Shown: positions 16,890 to 26,687, numbered from the stretch's first letter. The stretch: 64,000 bases of DNA from an uncultured Candidatus Thioglobus sp. (GCA_905618925.1 CAJQTG010000021.1:1-64000), one strand, 5' to 3'. Program-made: numbers and translations. The notes: generated by a model from the letters alone, not told the origin.

Positions 16890-18488
16890 ATGAGTATTAG
16901 ACAAAATAATTCAAATATCTTAATGGGCTTTCTAGCATTTTCGGTTGCCTTCCCAATAATAGTTGTATTTTCTGCCTGGCTATTGCCGGGCTCTGAGCTA
17001 TGGGGCCATTTTGCAGAAAATCTTCTTCCTGAGCTAGTTAGCTCTACTTTAATATTACTTTTAGGGGTTGGTATTGGAGTTAGTGTCCTTGGAACTGTTC
17101 TCGCCTACTTAGTTGTAATGGTTGAGTTCCCAGGAAGAAAGTGGCTTGAATGGGCTCTTTTTCTTCCTTTTGCAATACCCGCATATGTCTTAGCTTTTGT
17201 ATATCTTGGGGTTTTTGACTATTCAGGATATGCACAAGTATGGCTTAGAGAGCTTACCGGAATTTCAGGATTTGATATTCGTTCTGGTCATTGGGCGATT
17301 ATCTTAACATTTGTATTGGTTTTCTATCCGTATGTTTATATGATGGCAAGAGCTTCATTCAAGCGACAGAAGATTCAAATGATTGAGGCAGGTAAGATGT
17401 TAGGCGCCTCTCCTTTTAGTGTTTTTTGGAAGATTTCTGTTCCTCTGGCAAGGCCAGCGATAGCTGCTGGATTGCTTGTTACGTTAATGGAGACTTTGGC
17501 AGATTTTGGGGTTGTTTCATTATTTAATTACCCAACTTTCACCACAGCAATTTATTCTGCGTGGGGTGATTTTAGGTCAATTGAGGTTGCTGCTCAACTC
17601 GCATCTTTACTAGTATTGGTTGCATTCCTTCTTATTTACTTTGAAAAGAAAGCGCGCGGCAAGGCCAAGTATTATTCTTCAGATGTTTCTAGTATAAAAC
17701 CTTATCATGCAAATGGCCTAATTGGATGGTTGCTTTTTGTATTTGTGTTTGGCGTATTTATGCTTTCATTTGCAATGCCAATGCTGCAGATCATAATTTG
17801 GAGTTTTGAAAAATTTACTCAAGAGTGGAATCCAAGATACTTTGATTATTTATCTTCTACAGGTATATTGACAATTAGCGCAACAGTTTTGACAGTTTTT
17901 ATTGCAACACTTCTTGCACTCCCTAGCAGAAGGAAGTCTAATAGCAAAGTTCTCCAGATATTAATTAGGTTCTCAACACTTGGCTATGCTTTGCCAGGAT
18001 CAGTAATGGCAGTAGGGCTTCTTTATGGAGTTCAAAATATTTCATTAATTAGTATTTATTTTGGTGGCTCATCAATTAACCATATACTTTTTGGCTCTGT
18101 TGCGTTGTTACTTTTTGCATATGTGTCAAGATTTATGGCGATTGCTTTTAACTCAACTATTGCCTCTAGTGAGCAAATCAAGCCAATGTTTGAGCAAAGT
18201 GCAAGATTACTTGGTGCTAGTCGTTTCCGTTTAATTAAGGAGGTGTATTTGCCAATGATGACTCCTGGAATATTGGCAGGAGCTCTATTAGTTTCAGTGG
18301 ACGTAATGAAAGAACTCCCCGCAACTTATTTATTAAGACCATTTGGCTGGGATACATTAGCAATTCGGGTTTACGAGTTGAGCGCTGAAGGTTTGTACGA
18401 AAGGGCCGCGATACCAGCCCTGATTATGGTATTTCTTGGAGCAGTCATCATGCTTTTATTTAATAAGCTTGATAGAGATAACAACTAA
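16890..18488 (+). CDS. fbpB: Ferric iron ABC transporter permease (fused double permease, FbpB type)
   Basis: 532 residues with about twelve membrane helices in two homologous halves, each with an EAA-type cytoplasmic loop for the ATPase: EAGKMLGASPFSVFWKISVP (about residue 167) and QSARLLGASRFRLIKEVYLP (about 435). This is the fused FbpB/SfuB organisation for Fe(III) import. It follows the binding protein gene directly and ends the iron cluster. No convincing terminator is seen in the 89 bases before argJ. Confidence 0.92.
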   Translation: MSIRQNNSNILMGFLAFSVAFPIIVVFSAWLLPGSELWGHFAENLLPELVSSTLILLLGVGIGVSVLGTVLAYLVVMVEFPGRKWLEWALFLPFAIPAYVLAFVYLGVFDYSGYAQVWLRELTGISGFDIRSGHWAIILTFVLVFYPYVYMMARASFKRQKIQMIEAGKMLGASPFSVFWKISVPLARPAIAAGLLVTLMETLADFGVVSLFNYPTFTTAIYSAWGDFRSIEVAAQLASLLVLVAFLLIYFEKKARGKAKYYSSDVSSIKPYHANGLIGWLLFVFVFGVFMLSFAMPMLQIIIWSFEKFTQEWNPRYFDYLSSTGILTISATVLTVFIATLLALPSRRKSNSKVLQILIRFSTLGYALPGSVMAVGLLYGVQNISLISIYFGGSSINHILFGSVALLLFAYVSRFMAIAFNSTIASSEQIKPMFEQSARLLGASRFRLIKEVYLPMMTPGILAGALLVSVDVMKELPATYLLRPFGWDTLAIRVYELSAEGLYERAAIPALIMVFLGAVIMLLFNKLDRDNN

Positions 18489-18577
18489 AGCCTCACCCTA
18501 TAAATTTTTAAAATTGATTAGCTGATATATGAATTGGGTAAAATACTAATTATTATTTTTTCCATAATATTATTTAT

Positions 18578-19762
18578 ATGATTGGTGATTTGCTCGAAGT
18601 AAGAGGTGTTAAGTTTGCTTCAATCTCAAGTGGCATAAAGCAAAATAATGCTTTAGATTTGTCACTAATTTCATTTATTGAAGGTACGCAAACTGCTGCA
18701 GTTTTTACTCAAAACATTTTTTGTGCTGCTCCAGTTATTGTTGCAAAAAATCACTTAAATTCAAATATAAAAGCTCTTCTTATCAATAGTGGGAATGCTA
18801 ATGCAGGAACGGGTCAAAAAGGCTTAGAAGCTTGTTTAGAGACGTGTGAGATTATTGCAAGAAAATTAGATATTGACTCAGATCAAATTTTGCCATTTTC
18901 AACTGGTGTAATTGGACAGTTATTGCCGCTAAAGCCATTTGAAGAAAATACAATAAGGCTAGTTGATGGTCTTTCGTCAAGTACTATGAGTGATGTATCT
19001 AAAGGTATTTTAACTACTGATTTAGTTGAAAAATCTTGCTCAATCTCCCTTGTTATAAATGGCAATAATGTCGCTCTCTCTGGGGTTGCTAAAGGCTCAG
19101 GAATGATTCGGCCAGACATGGCAACTATGTTAAGTTTTATAGTTACTGATATTGGTGCATCAAAAGAAGAGCTTCATGACTGTTTAAATATTGCAGTAAA
19201 TCAGTCTTTCAATCGGATTACAGTTGATGGCGATACTTCAACAAATGATGCCTGTACTTTAAGCGCTACTAATCAATCTAGTGTTCAGCTCAGTCAATGT
19301 AAAGATCAATTTCAAAATGCACTGAATGAAATAACAAAAACATTAGCACAAAAGATTATCAAAGATGGAGAGGGCGCAACTAAATTTGTAGAAATAAAAG
19401 TTGGCGGATTGCCTTTTGTCGATGATTGTCTAGAAGTTGCGTATACAGTTGCCCACTCTCCATTAGTTAAAACTGCATTATTTGCAAGTGATGCAAACTG
19501 GGGCAGGATCTTGGCTGCGGTAGGAAGGTCAAAAGTAGATGGAATCTCTATTGAAAATATTGATATTTTCTTAAATGATTTACAAGTTATCTCTTCAGGT
19601 GAGATAAGTAAAAAATACACAGAGGCTGGTGGAAGCTCCCAAATGCAAAAATCTGATATCACAATTAGAATTGATTTGGGGGATGCGCCTACTAGTGAGA
19701 GCGTATGGACAACAGATCTTTCATATGACTATGTCAAGATTAATGCGGAATATCGCAGTTAA
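18578..19762 (+). CDS. argJ: Bifunctional glutamate N-acetyltransferase/amino-acid acetyltransferase ArgJ
   Basis: Arginine biosynthesis enzyme that moves the acetyl group from N-acetylornithine to glutamate. 394 residues. The autocleavage site is in KGSGMIRPDMATMLSF, where Thr of AT-ML becomes the N-terminal nucleophile of the beta chain. Other conserved parts are NSGNANAGTG near the start and DGDTSTNDACT. It is convergent with cbbR, with 3 bases between stops. Whether it is mono- or bifunctional cannot be told from sequence alone. Confidence 0.94.
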   Translation: MIGDLLEVRGVKFASISSGIKQNNALDLSLISFIEGTQTAAVFTQNIFCAAPVIVAKNHLNSNIKALLINSGNANAGTGQKGLEACLETCEIIARKLDIDSDQILPFSTGVIGQLLPLKPFEENTIRLVDGLSSSTMSDVSKGILTTDLVEKSCSISLVINGNNVALSGVAKGSGMIRPDMATMLSFIVTDIGASKEELHDCLNIAVNQSFNRITVDGDTSTNDACTLSATNQSSVQLSQCKDQFQNALNEITKTLAQKIIKDGEGATKFVEIKVGGLPFVDDCLEVAYTVAHSPLVKTALFASDANWGRILAAVGRSKVDGISIENIDIFLNDLQVISSGEISKKYTEAGGSSQMQKSDITIRIDLGDAPTSESVWTTDLSYDYVKINAEYRS

Positions 19763-19765
19763 GGT

Positions 19766-20662
19766 TTATAGATATTTTTCAGCCTTTGTATTCTCAATTA
19801 CAAACTGTTTAAATCTCCTTGCAATTGGAGACAACTCTGCGTCTGCATGATGAACTATATGCCACTGTCTGACAATCGGAAAGGGGTCAACATTTAGCTG
19901 CCTAATAATATTATTTTTAAGTTGAAGATTCACAGAATGCATCGAAACAAAACCAATCCCTAATCCTGCTTGAACAGCCTCAACAATGGCTTCATTCGAG
20001 TTAATTTGAATATCTGAATTAAAATTTAAACCTGTAAACTTTTCAATTGTTATGCGAGTGCCTGAACCAACTTCTCTTGTAAGTAAAGTCTCCTTGGCTA
20101 AATCTTTAATTGTGACTCTTTTTTTATTTAACAGTTCATTCTCAGGGTGAGCGATTGCAATTAAAGGGTTTTTCATAAATGCCTGAGAAATTAATGGAAT
20201 ATTTTTTGGAGGCTCTCCCATTATTACTAGGTCAGCATTGTTATTTTTTAGGTTGTTAAGAAGCGACTGCCTATTTGTAACATCGATGTAGAAAGTCATT
20301 TTAGGAAACTCTTTTTTAAACTTTGCGAGTAAGGCGCTAATAAATGAATTTGCAGTGGTTGCAACTGCTATTTGAAGGTGGCCAGAATCTGGGCTGAGTA
20401 TTTCATCTATTTCAAGTTTTGAATTTTCAAGTGTACTGATAGTTTTTACTGCAGTTTCATAAAGCTTTTTTCCAATAAATGTAGCGCTAATTTTTTTTCC
20501 ATTAATATCAAATAATTTTGCTCCAATACTTTCTTGAAGCTGTTGTATCTGCATATATACTGCAGGCTGAGTGATATGGAGCTCTTTGCTTGCGCTTGTA
20601 AATCCGCCTAATCTAATGACTGATTCATAGCTATAGAGTTGTTTTAATGTATAATTAATCAT
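19766..20662 (-). CDS. cbbR: LysR-family regulator, probable CbbR
   Basis: 298 residues: winged helix-turn-helix at about 1-60 (SYESVIRLGGFTSASKELHI, TQPAVYMQIQQLQ) and a LysR substrate-binding domain with two lobes. It is transcribed divergently from cbbL, with a 103-base shared regulatory region, which is the standard position of the Calvin-cycle regulator CbbR. Known CbbR proteins sense metabolites such as RuBP, PEP or NADPH. Assignment as CbbR rests on family and position. Confidence 0.88.
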   Translation of the reverse strand: MINYTLKQLYSYESVIRLGGFTSASKELHITQPAVYMQIQQLQESIGAKLFDINGKKISATFIGKKLYETAVKTISTLENSKLEIDEILSPDSGHLQIAVATTANSFISALLAKFKKEFPKMTFYIDVTNRQSLLNNLKNNNADLVIMGEPPKNIPLISQAFMKNPLIAIAHPENELLNKKRVTIKDLAKETLLTREVGSGTRITIEKFTGLNFNSDIQINSNEAIVEAVQAGLGIGFVSMHSVNLQLKNNIIRQLNVDPFPIVRQWHIVHHADAELSPIARRFKQFVIENTKAEKYL

Positions 20663-20683
20663 AATATAAATTGATGATTATTT

Positions 20684-20712
20684 AAATAAATATTATTTTA
20701 CATTATTTATTT
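20684..20712. promoter_or_regulatory. Candidate CbbR operator between cbbR and cbbL
   Basis: AAATAAAT (20684-20691) and ATTTATTT (20705-20712) form a perfect 8-bp inverted repeat with a 13-base centre, about 55 bases before the cbbL start. LysR regulators bind such dyads with a T-N11-A core. The AT-rich composition raises the chance of a fortuitous repeat. Confidence 0.45.
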
Positions 20713-20765
20713 CACATACTATAATGATTTCATTTTTATATTAATATTAAACAGGGAGTGCGACT

Positions 20766-22187
20766 ATGGCTAAGAAAGGTTACGATGCAGGTGTAAAGGA
20801 ATACCGCGATACATATTGGATGCCCGAGTATGAGCCAAAAGATACTGATATTCTTGCATGCTTTAAAATTACGCCACAACCAGGCGTTCCAAGAGAAGAG
20901 GTTGCAGCAGCCGTTGCAGCTGAATCTTCAACAGGAACTTGGACTACGGTATGGACTGACCTGTTAACAGATCTTGATCACTATAAAGGACGCGCCTATC
21001 GTATTGAAGACGTGCCAGGATCAGACGATGCAATTTATGCTTTTATTGCATACCCAATTGATTTATTTGAAGAAGGCTCAATCGTTAATGTTCTTACCTC
21101 TCTTGTAGGAAATGTATTCGGCTTTAAAGCATTAAGAGCGCTTAGACTTGAAGATATTCGTTTTCCGATTGCTTACGTTATGACGTGTGGCGGTCCTCCC
21201 AATGGAATCCAGGTTGAAAGAGATAAAATGAATAAATATGGCCGTCCAATGTTAGGCTGTACTATTAAACCTAAACTTGGCTTATCAGCTAAAAATTATG
21301 GCCGTGCTTGTTACGAAGGACTGCGAGGTGGATTAGACTTTACAAAAGATGATGAAAATGTAAATTCACAGCCTTTCATGCGCTGGAGAGACCGTTTTGG
21401 TTTTGTTCAGGATGCAATTGAAAGGGCTGAAAGAGAAACAGGTGAAAGGAAAGGTCACTACTTAAATGTAACAGCTCCTACGCCTGAAGAGATGTATAAA
21501 AGAGCTGAGTATGCCAAAGAGTTAGGAACTCCAATCATTATGCATGATTTCTTTACGGCAGGCTTTACAGCAAATACAGGGCTTGCAAATTGGTGCCGTG
21601 ATAACGGCTTATTGCTTCATATCCATAGAGCAATGCATGCTGTTGTAGACAGAAATCCAAATCACGGTATTCACTTCAGAGTACTTGCTAAGTGTTTACG
21701 CCTTTCTGGAGGTGATCATATGCACTCAGGAACTGTAGTAGGAAAACTTGAGGGAGATCGTGAGTCTACTTTAGGTTGGATTGATTGTATGCGTGATAGC
21801 TTTATTAAAGAAGATCGCTCAAGAGGTATTTTCTTTGATCAGGACTTTGGCTCAATGCCAGGGATGCTCCCTGTTGCTTCAGGCGGAATTCATGTATGGC
21901 ATATGCCAGCACTTGTGAATATATTTGGTGACGACTCAGTTCTCCAATTTGGCGGCGGAACACTTGGTCATCCATGGGGTAATGCGGCAGGTGCTGCTGC
22001 GAATCGAGTTGCTGTTGAAGCATGTGTTGAAGCAAGGAACGCTGGAAAAGACTTAGAAAAAGAGTCTAAAGAGATTCTTACTAGTGCAGCCAAACACTCA
22101 CCTGAGCTTAAGATTGCAATGGAAACATGGAAAGAGATTAAATTTGAGTTTGATACAGTTGATAAGCTAGATATAGTGCACAAGTAA
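20766..22187 (+). CDS. cbbL: RuBisCO large subunit, form IA (non-carboxysomal, IAq type by context)
   Basis: Carboxylates ribulose bisphosphate in the Calvin cycle; assembles as L8S8 with CbbS. 473 residues. The carbamylated lysine lies in [10 protein letters not shown], the substrate lysine in [11 protein letters not shown], and flexible loop 6 in [11 protein letters not shown]. Sequence near the start ([13 protein letters not shown]) is typical of green-type form IA. A GGGAG site precedes the ATG. The partners cbbS, cbbQ and cbbO follow and no carboxysome genes do, which defines the cytosolic IAq arrangement. Confidence 0.98.
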   Translation: MAKKGYDAGVKEYRDTYWMPEYEPKDTDILACFKITPQPGVPREEVAAAVAAESSTGTWTTVWTDLLTDLDHYKGRAYRIEDVPGSDDAIYAFIAYPIDLFEEGSIVNVLTSLVGNVFGFKALRALRLEDIRFPIAYVMTCGGPPNGIQVERDKMNKYGRPMLGCTIKPKLGLSAKNYGRACYEGLRGGLDFTKDDENVNSQPFMRWRDRFGFVQDAIERAERETGERKGHYLNVTAPTPEEMYKRAEYAKELGTPIIMHDFFTAGFTANTGLANWCRDNGLLLHIHRAMHAVVDRNPNHGIHFRVLAKCLRLSGGDHMHSGTVVGKLEGDRESTLGWIDCMRDSFIKEDRSRGIFFDQDFGSMPGMLPVASGGIHVWHMPALVNIFGDDSVLQFGGGTLGHPWGNAAGAAANRVAVEACVEARNAGKDLEKESKEILTSAAKHSPELKIAMETWKEIKFEFDTVDKLDIVHK

Positions 22188-22236
22188 TGTATCGATCAAC
22201 TTTTATTACAAGAAAAACTAATATAAGGAAAATATT

Positions 22237-22596
22237 ATGAGTAAAGTTCAAGACTACCCATCACGCCTTGGCGATAATTCAAGCAGAAAATTTGAAACAT
22301 TTTCATATTTACCTGCAATGAGTGATAAGCAAATTCGTCAACAAGTACAGTATATTGTTGACCAGGGTTACAACCCTGGCGTAGAGCATACTGAAGTTGA
22401 AAATGCTATGGAAAATTACTGGTATATGTGGAAACTTCCTTTATTTGGTGAGACAGATGTTGATACAATTCTTGCTGAATGTAAGGAATGCCATGATGCT
22501 AACCCAGACAACCATGTTCGACTAATTGGTTATGATAATTATGCTCAATCACAGGGCGCTTCAATGGTTATTTACAGAGGCAAAGGATTTAAATAA
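22237..22596 (+). CDS. cbbS: RuBisCO small subunit, form IA
   Basis: 119 residues with the small-subunit features [19 protein letters not shown] near the N-terminus, [13 protein letters not shown] in the middle and [16 protein letters not shown] toward the end. It caps the L8 core. AAGGAAAAT precedes the ATG at good spacing. It lies 49 bases after cbbL and is followed by a terminator hairpin before cbbQ, so LS should be made in excess over the activase. Confidence 0.98.
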   Translation: MSKVQDYPSRLGDNSSRKFETFSYLPAMSDKQIRQQVQYIVDQGYNPGVEHTEVENAMENYWYMWKLPLFGETDVDTILAECKECHDANPDNHVRLIGYDNYAQSQGASMVIYRGKGFK

Positions 22597-22626
22597 TCAA
22601 GTAAAATTAGGTAAGCTTGATTGGAT

Positions 22627-22657
22627 AAACCCCTGTCTAAGTGCAGGGGTTTTTTTT
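22627..22657 (+). terminator. Intrinsic terminator between cbbS and cbbQ
   Basis: AAACCCCTG (22627-22635) pairs with CAGGGGTTT (22644-22652) over an 8-base loop, with the T run continuing to 22657. A classic GC-rich stem plus T tract, only 16 bases before the cbbQ start, so cbbQO expression depends on read-through. Confidence 0.9.
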
Positions 22658-22673
22658 GAAAAGGATATAAAAA

Positions 22674-23477
22674 ATGAATGAATTAGACCAATACAAAATT
22701 GCAAAAGAACCCTTTTACCAACCTCAAAATGATGAAATAGATATGTATACCGCTGCGTATATGAATCGTATGCCAGTAATGTTGAAAGGCCCAACTGGGT
22801 GTGGTAAGTCTAGGTTTGTAGAATATATGGCGTATAAATTAGGTAAGCCTTTAATTACAGTTGCTTGCAATGAAGATATGTCAGCTAGTGATTTAGTAGG
22901 GAGATTTCTTCTTGATAAGGAAGGTACAATTTGGAAAGATGGTCCTCTTGCAATGGCTGCTCGTTATGGCGGCATTTGCTATCTAGATGAGGTCGTAGAA
23001 GCCAGGCAAGATACAACTGTTGTGATTCATCCCCTGACAGATTATCGCCGTACTTTACCGCTCGATAAGAAAGGTGAGTTGATTGAAGCGCATCCTGACT
23101 TCCAATTGGTTATATCTTATAACCCTGGCTATCAAAATTTAATGAAAGATCTTAAGCAATCAACTAAGCAAAGATTTTGTGGTTTTAACTTTCAATACCC
23201 AGATGAAAAAACTGAGGCACATATTATTTCTAAGGAATCTGGTGTTGATCCAAAAATAGCATTGAAACTAGTCCAAATTGCTCAAAGAGCTAGAAATCTT
23301 GTTGGTCATGGGCTGGATGAGGGAATATCAACTAGATTATGTATCTATGCAGGACAATTAATTGCTAACAAGGTTAACGAAAAGTCTGCCTGTAAAATTG
23401 CAATGGTTAATCCTATTACTGATGACTTAGATATTGTCGATACTCTTAATGCTGCTATTGACACTTTTTTTGATTAA
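22674..23477 (+). CDS. cbbQ: RuBisCO activase ATPase CbbQ
   Basis: MoxR-type AAA+ ATPase, 267 residues. Walker A GPTGCGKS at about 39-46, Walker B with GGICYLDEVVEA near residue 100, and the sensor region QLVISYNPGYQN. CbbQ hexamers act with CbbO to strip inhibitory sugar phosphates from RuBisCO. An AAGGATAT site lies upstream. The position directly after cbbLS and before cbbO supports the name over other MoxR/NorQ paralogues. Confidence 0.95.
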   Translation: MNELDQYKIAKEPFYQPQNDEIDMYTAAYMNRMPVMLKGPTGCGKSRFVEYMAYKLGKPLITVACNEDMSASDLVGRFLLDKEGTIWKDGPLAMAARYGGICYLDEVVEARQDTTVVIHPLTDYRRTLPLDKKGELIEAHPDFQLVISYNPGYQNLMKDLKQSTKQRFCGFNFQYPDEKTEAHIISKESGVDPKIALKLVQIAQRARNLVGHGLDEGISTRLCIYAGQLIANKVNEKSACKIAMVNPITDDLDIVDTLNAAIDTFFD

Positions 23478-23486
23478 GGATTAGTA

Positions 23487-25850
23487 ATGAGTGTGGTTCA
23501 ACTTTCGGATTTTGAACAAAAGTTTCGAAATTCCTCTGACATTCTTCATGATGCGCTTGCAGGGAGCTTTGTTGAAGCCTCTAAGGTAATGTCGCCAAAT
23601 GGACTTAAAGTCTATTTAGATGGTGCTGGTGCGCTTCATGCAATGGGTAAAGGTGAGGACATGGTTATCTCTTTCTTGGAAGAGACGCCTATGGTCGTTA
23701 GGGAGGTTGGTGAGTCCATAATTGGTGAGATTGTATTTTCAATTATGAAAATGTCTTCACAAACATCCTCTTCTGTTTTGGTGCTGATGATTGCAAGCCT
23801 TCCAAACGTTGCAAGGCGGATGAGTGACTTTGATTTATTAAAAGGCTACCTTAGGTTAATGGAGCGAATGATAGCTCTAGCCCCTAGAGGCATGAGGCCA
23901 ATGCTAAATAATATTGATCAGTTGACTAGTAAGCTTACTCTTGGGGGCCTAAGAAGGTGGGTTCTTTATGGAGCTGAATCATTTAAACGAGATTTCAAAG
24001 CTCAAATCGCCTATTTTGAATTAAGTAGTGCAGAATCAATGCAAATACTTGAGCAAGAGAGGCGAGGAACGCTATTTATTGATAATCAAAGAAAGTTGCA
24101 GTTTTATCTTAGAGCGTTTTATAATCGTGATTTTTTTCTACGACCTACATCAGGTGACTACGAAACTAAGAAAGGTCTAAGGCCTTATATTGAATATGGA
24201 GTTATGCATATTCCAGATGCTTATGATGACTATAAGCATGCTTCTGGAAGAATTGTTCCTGGTATTGACTGTTATAGGGCAGTTTGTGCTCATGCCGCAG
24301 CTCATATTATGGAAACTAGGGTTGCTTTTAAAGGGGATGACTTAAATCCATTACAAGTTGCATGCGTTTCTCTAATAGAAGACTTAAGAGTAGAGCTAAA
24401 TACTTTAAAAAAATTTCCAGGTATGAAAAAAACTTGGATTGCGCTTCATCCTGATGATGAAGACTTAAAGGATTTAAATCCTTTTATAGTAGATCTGGTT
24501 GATTTTTCAAGGGCCGCATTAGATCAAAAATACACTGCAAAGCAGTCATTTAATAGTGATTTTCTTAAGTTATTTATTAAAAAAATGATCAAAATGCCTG
24601 AGTCATCAGAAATGAGCTATGACTTAGGTATGAAGTATTACGAGCTACTTAAAACTGAAACAGATGTAAAAATAAGCGCTTCCGCTCTTGTATCAACTCC
24701 AATTATATATAGAGATGATAATAGATATATTTGGGAGTATGAAGAGCTTGATTGGCTGTCAGAGGGCAATGATTATGTCCCTGTTAGTCAAAGACAGGTG
24801 CGTAAAAATGTCAATATTATGGAGATGTATAACGAGCTTGATGTTGAAACTGCTGGTGATGATGCGCAGGAAATCTGGACTTTAGAGTCAGAATACTTTC
24901 CTGATGAGCTTGATGGTGTAAGTATTAATGAGGTTGAGGGTAAAGAGCCAGTAAGTGAGCCTTTTCATTACAATGAATGGGATTATCAGCTTCAACTCTA
25001 TCGGCCAAACTGGGCAACTCTGTATGAAAGACGTTTGAGAAAAGGGGATCCAGAGTTAATTAATAAAATTTTAAAAACTCACAAACCTATTGCCAATCAA
25101 CTTAAAAATGCGATTGACCGAATGCAGCCTCAAGGTCTCATAAAACTAAAGAAACAGCAAGAAGGAAGTGAGCTTGATCTTGATGCATGCGTAACAGCTT
25201 TAGCAGATATTAGATCTGGCATAACCCCATCTGACAGGATTTATGTAAAGAAAGTGCAACATATTAGAGATGTCTCTGTTAACTTATTAATGGACTTATC
25301 TGAATCTACCAATGATATGGTTATTGGAAGTGATAAAACAATTTTGGAGCTAATGAAAGAGTCAACTTCATTACTTTCATGGGCAATTGACAAGATTGGA
25401 GATAATTTAACTATTTCAGGATTTGCATCGGATTCAAGACATGATGTTCAGTACTATCGCTTTAAGCCATTTCATTATAGTTTTAATGATGAAGTAAAGG
25501 GCCGATTGGCAGGAATAAAAGGTGGCTTATCAACCAGAATGGGTACTGCAATAAGGCATGCTGGTATAGATTTATTGACCCAATCTTCAGCTAAGAAAAT
25601 TCTTTTGATCTTAACGGATGGAGAGCCTGCAGATATTGATGTTGATGACCCACAGCATCTTCGTATGGATGCAAAAAAAGCGGTTGAAGAATTGCGAAGT
25701 CATGGAATTATAACTTTTTGTATTAGTTTAGATCCTCACGCTGATGAATATGTTTCAAGAATTTTTGGTAAAAATCGTTTTATGGTAATTGATAATATTC
25801 AAAAATTACCTGAGAGACTTCCTCAATTGTTTATCTCATTAACTAAATGA
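23487..25850 (+). CDS. cbbO: RuBisCO activase adaptor CbbO (VWA protein)
   Basis: 787 residues. Long N-terminal region that in the family docks on the CbbQ ring, and a C-terminal von Willebrand factor A domain with the MIDAS motif DLSES at about 602-606, followed by the conserved Thr and Asp contacts (RMGTA and LTDGEPAD). CbbO recruits RuBisCO to CbbQ through the VWA domain. It starts 9 bases after cbbQ and its stop overlaps the following small gene by 4 bases, showing that the operon continues. Confidence 0.95.
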   Translation: MSVVQLSDFEQKFRNSSDILHDALAGSFVEASKVMSPNGLKVYLDGAGALHAMGKGEDMVISFLEETPMVVREVGESIIGEIVFSIMKMSSQTSSSVLVLMIASLPNVARRMSDFDLLKGYLRLMERMIALAPRGMRPMLNNIDQLTSKLTLGGLRRWVLYGAESFKRDFKAQIAYFELSSAESMQILEQERRGTLFIDNQRKLQFYLRAFYNRDFFLRPTSGDYETKKGLRPYIEYGVMHIPDAYDDYKHASGRIVPGIDCYRAVCAHAAAHIMETRVAFKGDDLNPLQVACVSLIEDLRVELNTLKKFPGMKKTWIALHPDDEDLKDLNPFIVDLVDFSRAALDQKYTAKQSFNSDFLKLFIKKMIKMPESSEMSYDLGMKYYELLKTETDVKISASALVSTPIIYRDDNRYIWEYEELDWLSEGNDYVPVSQRQVRKNVNIMEMYNELDVETAGDDAQEIWTLESEYFPDELDGVSINEVEGKEPVSEPFHYNEWDYQLQLYRPNWATLYERRLRKGDPELINKILKTHKPIANQLKNAIDRMQPQGLIKLKKQQEGSELDLDACVTALADIRSGITPSDRIYVKKVQHIRDVSVNLLMDLSESTNDMVIGSDKTILELMKESTSLLSWAIDKIGDNLTISGFASDSRHDVQYYRFKPFHYSFNDEVKGRLAGIKGGLSTRMGTAIRHAGIDLLTQSSAKKILLILTDGEPADIDVDDPQHLRMDAKKAVEELRSHGIITFCISLDPHADEYVSRIFGKNRFMVIDNIQKLPERLPQLFISLTK

Positions 25851-26107
25851 TGGTTGCTGAAAAAGACGATAATTTAATAGATTTTGATCCAAAATATCCT
25901 TCTATTTTGCCAGATGACTGGAATGAAAAGAATTCTCCGAGTGTTTACGAAATATTAGCTACAACAAATACACTTAAAAGAATGTATGCTGAAAAAGTAA
26001 AAGAGATTGAAGAGGGCGTTACTAGTAATAAACTAGGAGAAGAAGCTTTAAGAAATATTGCTACAAATTATCAAACTATAAAGTCACTTCTTTTCCAATC
26101 ACGTTAG
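25847..26107 (+). CDS. Unrecognised small protein in the cbb operon
   Basis: 86 residues, not recognised. It starts ATGATG overlapping the cbbO stop (ATGA), so it is translationally coupled to cbbO. No signal peptide or membrane segment. The N-terminal half is acidic and proline-containing (DFDPKYPSILPDDW), and the C-terminal half is predicted helical with alternating charges (about 35-65, possibly a short coiled coil). The tight coupling suggests a role with CbbQO or RuBisCO. Confidence 0.72.
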   Translation: MMVAEKDDNLIDFDPKYPSILPDDWNEKNSPSVYEILATTNTLKRMYAEKVKEIEEGVTSNKLGEEALRNIATNYQTIKSLLFQSR

Positions 26108-26119
26108 GATGAAAAAATT

Positions 26120-26653
26120 ATGAATCTAAGTCATTTCAATGAAGAGATAACAAGTTTAGACAAAGATTTTTTGCAGTCGATACTAGATGGCTCTGCTCTG
26201 GTGATGGTTGAAGACCAGTCATTGGGCCTGGGAAGTTCAAATGGTGCATTTGTAATTTTTTGGATTGAAGATGAGATGTTTTCTTCAGTTGAAGATTTAA
26301 GAAGTTATTTGGTAGAAGAGTCTGAAGATCTTCACGTGAATTATTACAAACATAGCCCTATTAGTAAGGAGTATTTTGAAGCTAAGTTATCCAGCCTAAT
26401 GGATGAGTATGGCCAGGCTGCATTTGTATCTCAGCAAGGAGGTATGCCAGAGAAAAGCCTTATTAGTTCAAATGGCGATTTATTGGTTTTAACCGAAGAA
26501 GACTATACTTTTAAATATGGCTTATACCTAAACCTTGAAGATAATTTAAGCCCTAAAATCTCAGCCTTAAAGGCAAAAACTTGGCTTCAATCAGGCGCTG
26601 CATATAATGACTATATCGCCGTTAATGTTTTTCGATTTAGTTCAATTGAATAG
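26120..26653 (+). CDS. Unrecognised acidic protein downstream of cbbO
   Basis: 177 residues, not recognised. It begins 12 bases after the 86-residue gene with a GGATG site. Soluble and acidic throughout; no signal peptide or membrane span. Two similar-looking stretches with charged and aromatic residues (EEDYTFKYGLYLNLED near 125-140). It appears to end the cbb operon, since a hairpin and a longer gap follow. A RuBisCO-linked function is inferred only from position. Confidence 0.7.
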   Translation: MNLSHFNEEITSLDKDFLQSILDGSALVMVEDQSLGLGSSNGAFVIFWIEDEMFSSVEDLRSYLVEESEDLHVNYYKHSPISKEYFEAKLSSLMDEYGQAAFVSQQGGMPEKSLISSNGDLLVLTEEDYTFKYGLYLNLEDNLSPKISALKAKTWLQSGAAYNDYIAVNVFRFSSIE

Positions 26654-26687
26654 TTATTAAGTATATATTTTTATTGTTTTCAACCAA

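Noticed and set aside
19312-19662. 116-residue minus-strand ORF
   Set aside because: Antisense shadow of argJ; no ribosome binding site and low-complexity hydrophobic translation.
22597-22794. 65-residue minus-strand ORF across the cbbS-cbbQ gap
   Set aside because: It covers the terminator and the cbbQ start; a by-product of the hairpin sequence.
20766-26653. Carboxysome-associated form IAc RuBisCO
   Set aside because: No cso shell or carbonic anhydrase genes follow; cbbQO directly follows cbbLS, which is the cytosolic type.
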